In this document: in pieces, positions 13,725 through 15,001 of the stretch
Layout of the letters: every line of letters starts with the position of its first letter
How positions within the stretch are numbered: position 1 is the first letter of the stretch
Notes under the pieces: generated by a model
What the model saw: the letters and a program-made list of their open reading frames with translations, nothing else
Told to the model about the DNA's origin: nothing
Database searches by the model: none
Source: CAXBID01 sp963975495
Lineage (GTDB): Bacteria; Bacteroidota; Bacteroidia; Flavobacteriales; Flavobacteriaceae
DNA length: 15,001 nt
Direction: 5' to 3'
NCBI GenBank assembly: GCA_963975495.1
Contig: CAXBID010000070.1
Span: 1 to 15,001 of the forward strand
Made by a program: the position numbers and the translations under genes

Positions 13725-14528
13725 TCAAATAAAATTTCTCTGTCTTTTGGCTTCAAAAATAAGAATTCCAGCAGCAACAGAAACATTCATAGAATCTATT
13801 TCGCCCTGCATCGGGATTATAATATTTTGAGTCGAGTTCTCTAGCCATTCATTACTCAATCCAGTAGCTTCTGTTCCAACTATAATGGCAGTTGGTTTTT
13901 TGAAATTCTGTGTATGATACTCAACCGAAGCCTGTAATGCAGCGCAATACATATTAATGTTTTGAGCTTTTAGAAATTCGATAATAGCGTTTGTATTTCC
14001 CATTGCTATGGTATTCGTAAAAATGCAACCGACACTAGAACGAATAATATTAGGATTGTATAAATCGGTTTTAGGATTAGCAATAATAACAGCATCTACG
14101 TTTGCCGCATCAGCAGTTCTTAAAATAGCACCAATATTTCCAGGTTTTTCAGGAGCTTCAGCAACTAAAATTAATGGTGTTTTAGAACTAAATTTTAAAT
14201 CTTCAATGAAATGATTTTTACTTTTAGCCACCGCTAAAACACCCTCGGTAGTATCACGATATGCTAATTTTTGATAAACATCAGAAGAAATTGAAATAAT
14301 TTCTGGTTGATGTTCTGATTGGATTAAGAGTTTGCTTAAATCCGTTTCATAAATCAATTCATCATTAAACAAAACCGTTTCCAATTCATAACCGCCTTTT
14401 ATTGCCAATAAAACTTCGCGAACACCTTCAATTAAAAATAAACCTGTTTTTTTACGCTCGCGCGACTTATCTTTTAATTGAACAAGTTGTTTTATTAACG
14501 GGTTTTGTATACTAGTTATTTCTTTCAT
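13725..14528 (-). CDS. SpoU/TrmH-family RNA 2'-O-methyltransferase
   Basis: A 267-residue SAM-dependent methyltransferase that would methylate ribose 2'-OH in rRNA or tRNA. The N-terminal part (about 1-100) resembles the substrate-binding domain of RlmB/TsnR-like enzymes ('GLFLIEGVREV'). The trefoil-knot domain has all three SpoU motifs: motif 1 'NIGAILRTADAANVDAV' with the catalytic Arg137, motif 2 'IIVGTEATGLS' (215-225), and motif 3 'IPMQGEIDSMNVSVAAGIL' (238-256). The exact target nucleotide cannot be read from sequence. A good promoter lies 11 nt upstream of the ATG, giving a very short leader. A 10-bp inverted repeat (13716-13740) spans its stop codon. Confidence 0.93.
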   Translation of the reverse strand: MKEITSIQNPLIKQLVQLKDKSRERKKTGLFLIEGVREVLLAIKGGYELETVLFNDELIYETDLSKLLIQSEHQPEIISISSDVYQKLAYRDTTEGVLAVAKSKNHFIEDLKFSSKTPLILVAEAPEKPGNIGAILRTADAANVDAVIIANPKTDLYNPNIIRSSVGCIFTNTIAMGNTNAIIEFLKAQNINMYCAALQASVEYHTQNFKKPTAIIVGTEATGLSNEWLENSTQNIIIPMQGEIDSMNVSVAAGILIFEAKRQRNFI

Positions 14529-14538
14529 AAATACGCAA

Positions 14539-14571
14539 CAAAAGTAATTGTTTTGATGTAATTAAATTCAA
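14539..14571 (-). promoter_or_regulatory. Promoter of the SpoU methyltransferase gene
   Basis: On the minus strand, TTG (14569-14571), a 22-nt spacer and TACTTTTG (14539-14546) fit the Bacteroidota consensus. Transcription should begin only a few bases before the ATG at 14528, so the mRNA would be almost leaderless. Confidence 0.5.
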
Positions 14572-14580
14572 TTAACTTCG
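14553..14580 (+). promoter_or_regulatory. Possible promoter of the lipoprotein gene
   Basis: TTG (14553-14555), 17 nt, then TAACTTCG (14573-14580), one base off TAnnTTTG. It overlaps the divergent methyltransferase promoter. It would leave a leader of about 23 nt. Confidence 0.35.
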
Positions 14581-14608
14581 TCAAAGCAATAAACCAAAAT
14601 TATTTATC

Positions 14609-15001
14609 ATGAAAATTAAAGGCCTTATTTTAACAGTATTTATAATTGCTATCTCCTGTAAAAACAAAACTGAAAAAACTATAGATTATTCCGAAGAGAA
14701 ATTAGATGTTACCACAAGCATCTATCCAGACAACATTACCAAAGTATTTGAAGCACACGGTGGTTTGGATACCTGGAACGCTATGCAATCACTTGAATTT
14801 ACTATGAAAAAGCCAAATGGCGATGAAGTGACAACTACCGATTTAAAAAATAGAAAGTCTTTAATTGATATGCCAAATCACATAATTGGATTTAATGGCG
14901 ACGATGTTTGGTTAAAAAATAAAGATACTGCGCAATATAAAGGAAACCCTAAGTTTTATTATAATTTGATGTTCTATTTTTATGCGATGCCTTTTATTTT
15001 G
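14609..15001 (+). CDS. Lipoprotein of unknown function, DUF6503-like (3' end outside window)
   Basis: 131 codons are open to the window edge, so the gene is partial. The start MKIKGLILTVFIIAISCKNK is a lipoprotein signal with the lipidated Cys at position 17 (lipobox AISC). The mature part contains 'NITKVFEAHGGLDTWNAMQ', 'FTMKKPNGDEVTTTDLKNR', 'IIGFNGDDVWLKNKD' and 'KFYYNLMFYFYAMPF'. This pattern fits Bacteroidota lipoproteins annotated DUF6503, which resemble LolA/outer-membrane lipoprotein-sorting folds; the match is from memory and tentative. The protein should be anchored in the inner or outer membrane, facing the periplasm. It is divergent from the methyltransferase gene. Confidence 0.8.
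   Translation, partial: MKIKGLILTVFIIAISCKNKTEKTIDYSEEKLDVTTSIYPDNITKVFEAHGGLDTWNAMQSLEFTMKKPNGDEVTTTDLKNRKSLIDMPNHIIGFNGDDVWLKNKDTAQYKGNPKFYYNLMFYFYAMPFIL

Noticed and set aside
13716..13740. Perfect 10-bp inverted repeat over the methyltransferase stop codon as a terminator
   Set aside because: The stem is almost all A and T and is followed by A residues, not T, on the minus strand; M48 begins 76 nt later on the same strand. It may be chance in AT-rich DNA.

Overview
The window looks like chromosomal DNA of a low-GC member of the Flavobacteriaceae (Bacteroidota). Supporting signs are the AT-rich sequence, secreted proteins whose signal peptides end in '...SQ' or '...GQ', a carboxypeptidase-like regulatory domain protein, the Bacteroidota promoter pattern (TTG, about 19-22 nt, TAnnTTTG) before several genes, the long urocanase class, and many palindromic intergenic repeats. 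I cannot name a genus. No rRNA, tRNA or CRISPR array was recognised.

Layout. On the minus strand at the left lie a secreted CarboxypepD_reg-like protein (175-951, with a clear terminator) and a DEAD-box RNA helicase with a DbpA-type RNA-binding domain and an RGG-rich tail (1281-3140). The helicase follows a hairpin-rich leader of about 200 nt and a good promoter. From about 3.4 to 5.8 kb is an accessory, decayed zone. It holds a palindromic repeat, an attC-like palindrome, the remains of a PIN-toxin/antitoxin pair, a secreted protein of unknown function (4509-5144), a repeat of about 255 bp, and the 3' stub of a LysR-family regulator.

The centre is the histidine-degradation operon hutH-hutU-hutI (5813-10550, plus strand, nearly contiguous). 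It converts histidine through urocanate and imidazolonepropionate to N-formimidoyl-glutamate. The last step (hutG, or hutF plus a deformylase, or ftcD) is not in the window. A near-consensus promoter sits just before hutH, beside the LysR stub, so a divergent regulator may have been lost. The operon lies between two direct copies of the same ~260-bp repeat, 6,062 bp apart.

To the right are two small hypothetical proteins, repeat copy 2, a six-helix DUF6796-like membrane protein, repeat copy 3, an M48/Ste24-type membrane protease, and a SpoU-family RNA methyltransferase, all on the minus strand. The start of a DUF6503-like lipoprotein on the plus strand is cut by the window edge.

The most striking finding is a 170-bp element with terminal inverted repeats and a 9-bp target duplication inside the PIN-toxin gene. 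Removing it together with one duplication rejoins a canonical PIN active-site region in frame. The second is that all three copies of the dispersed repeat end with sequence resembling the last codons of the M48 protease gene, which suggests that the 3' end of that gene was copied to the other two places.
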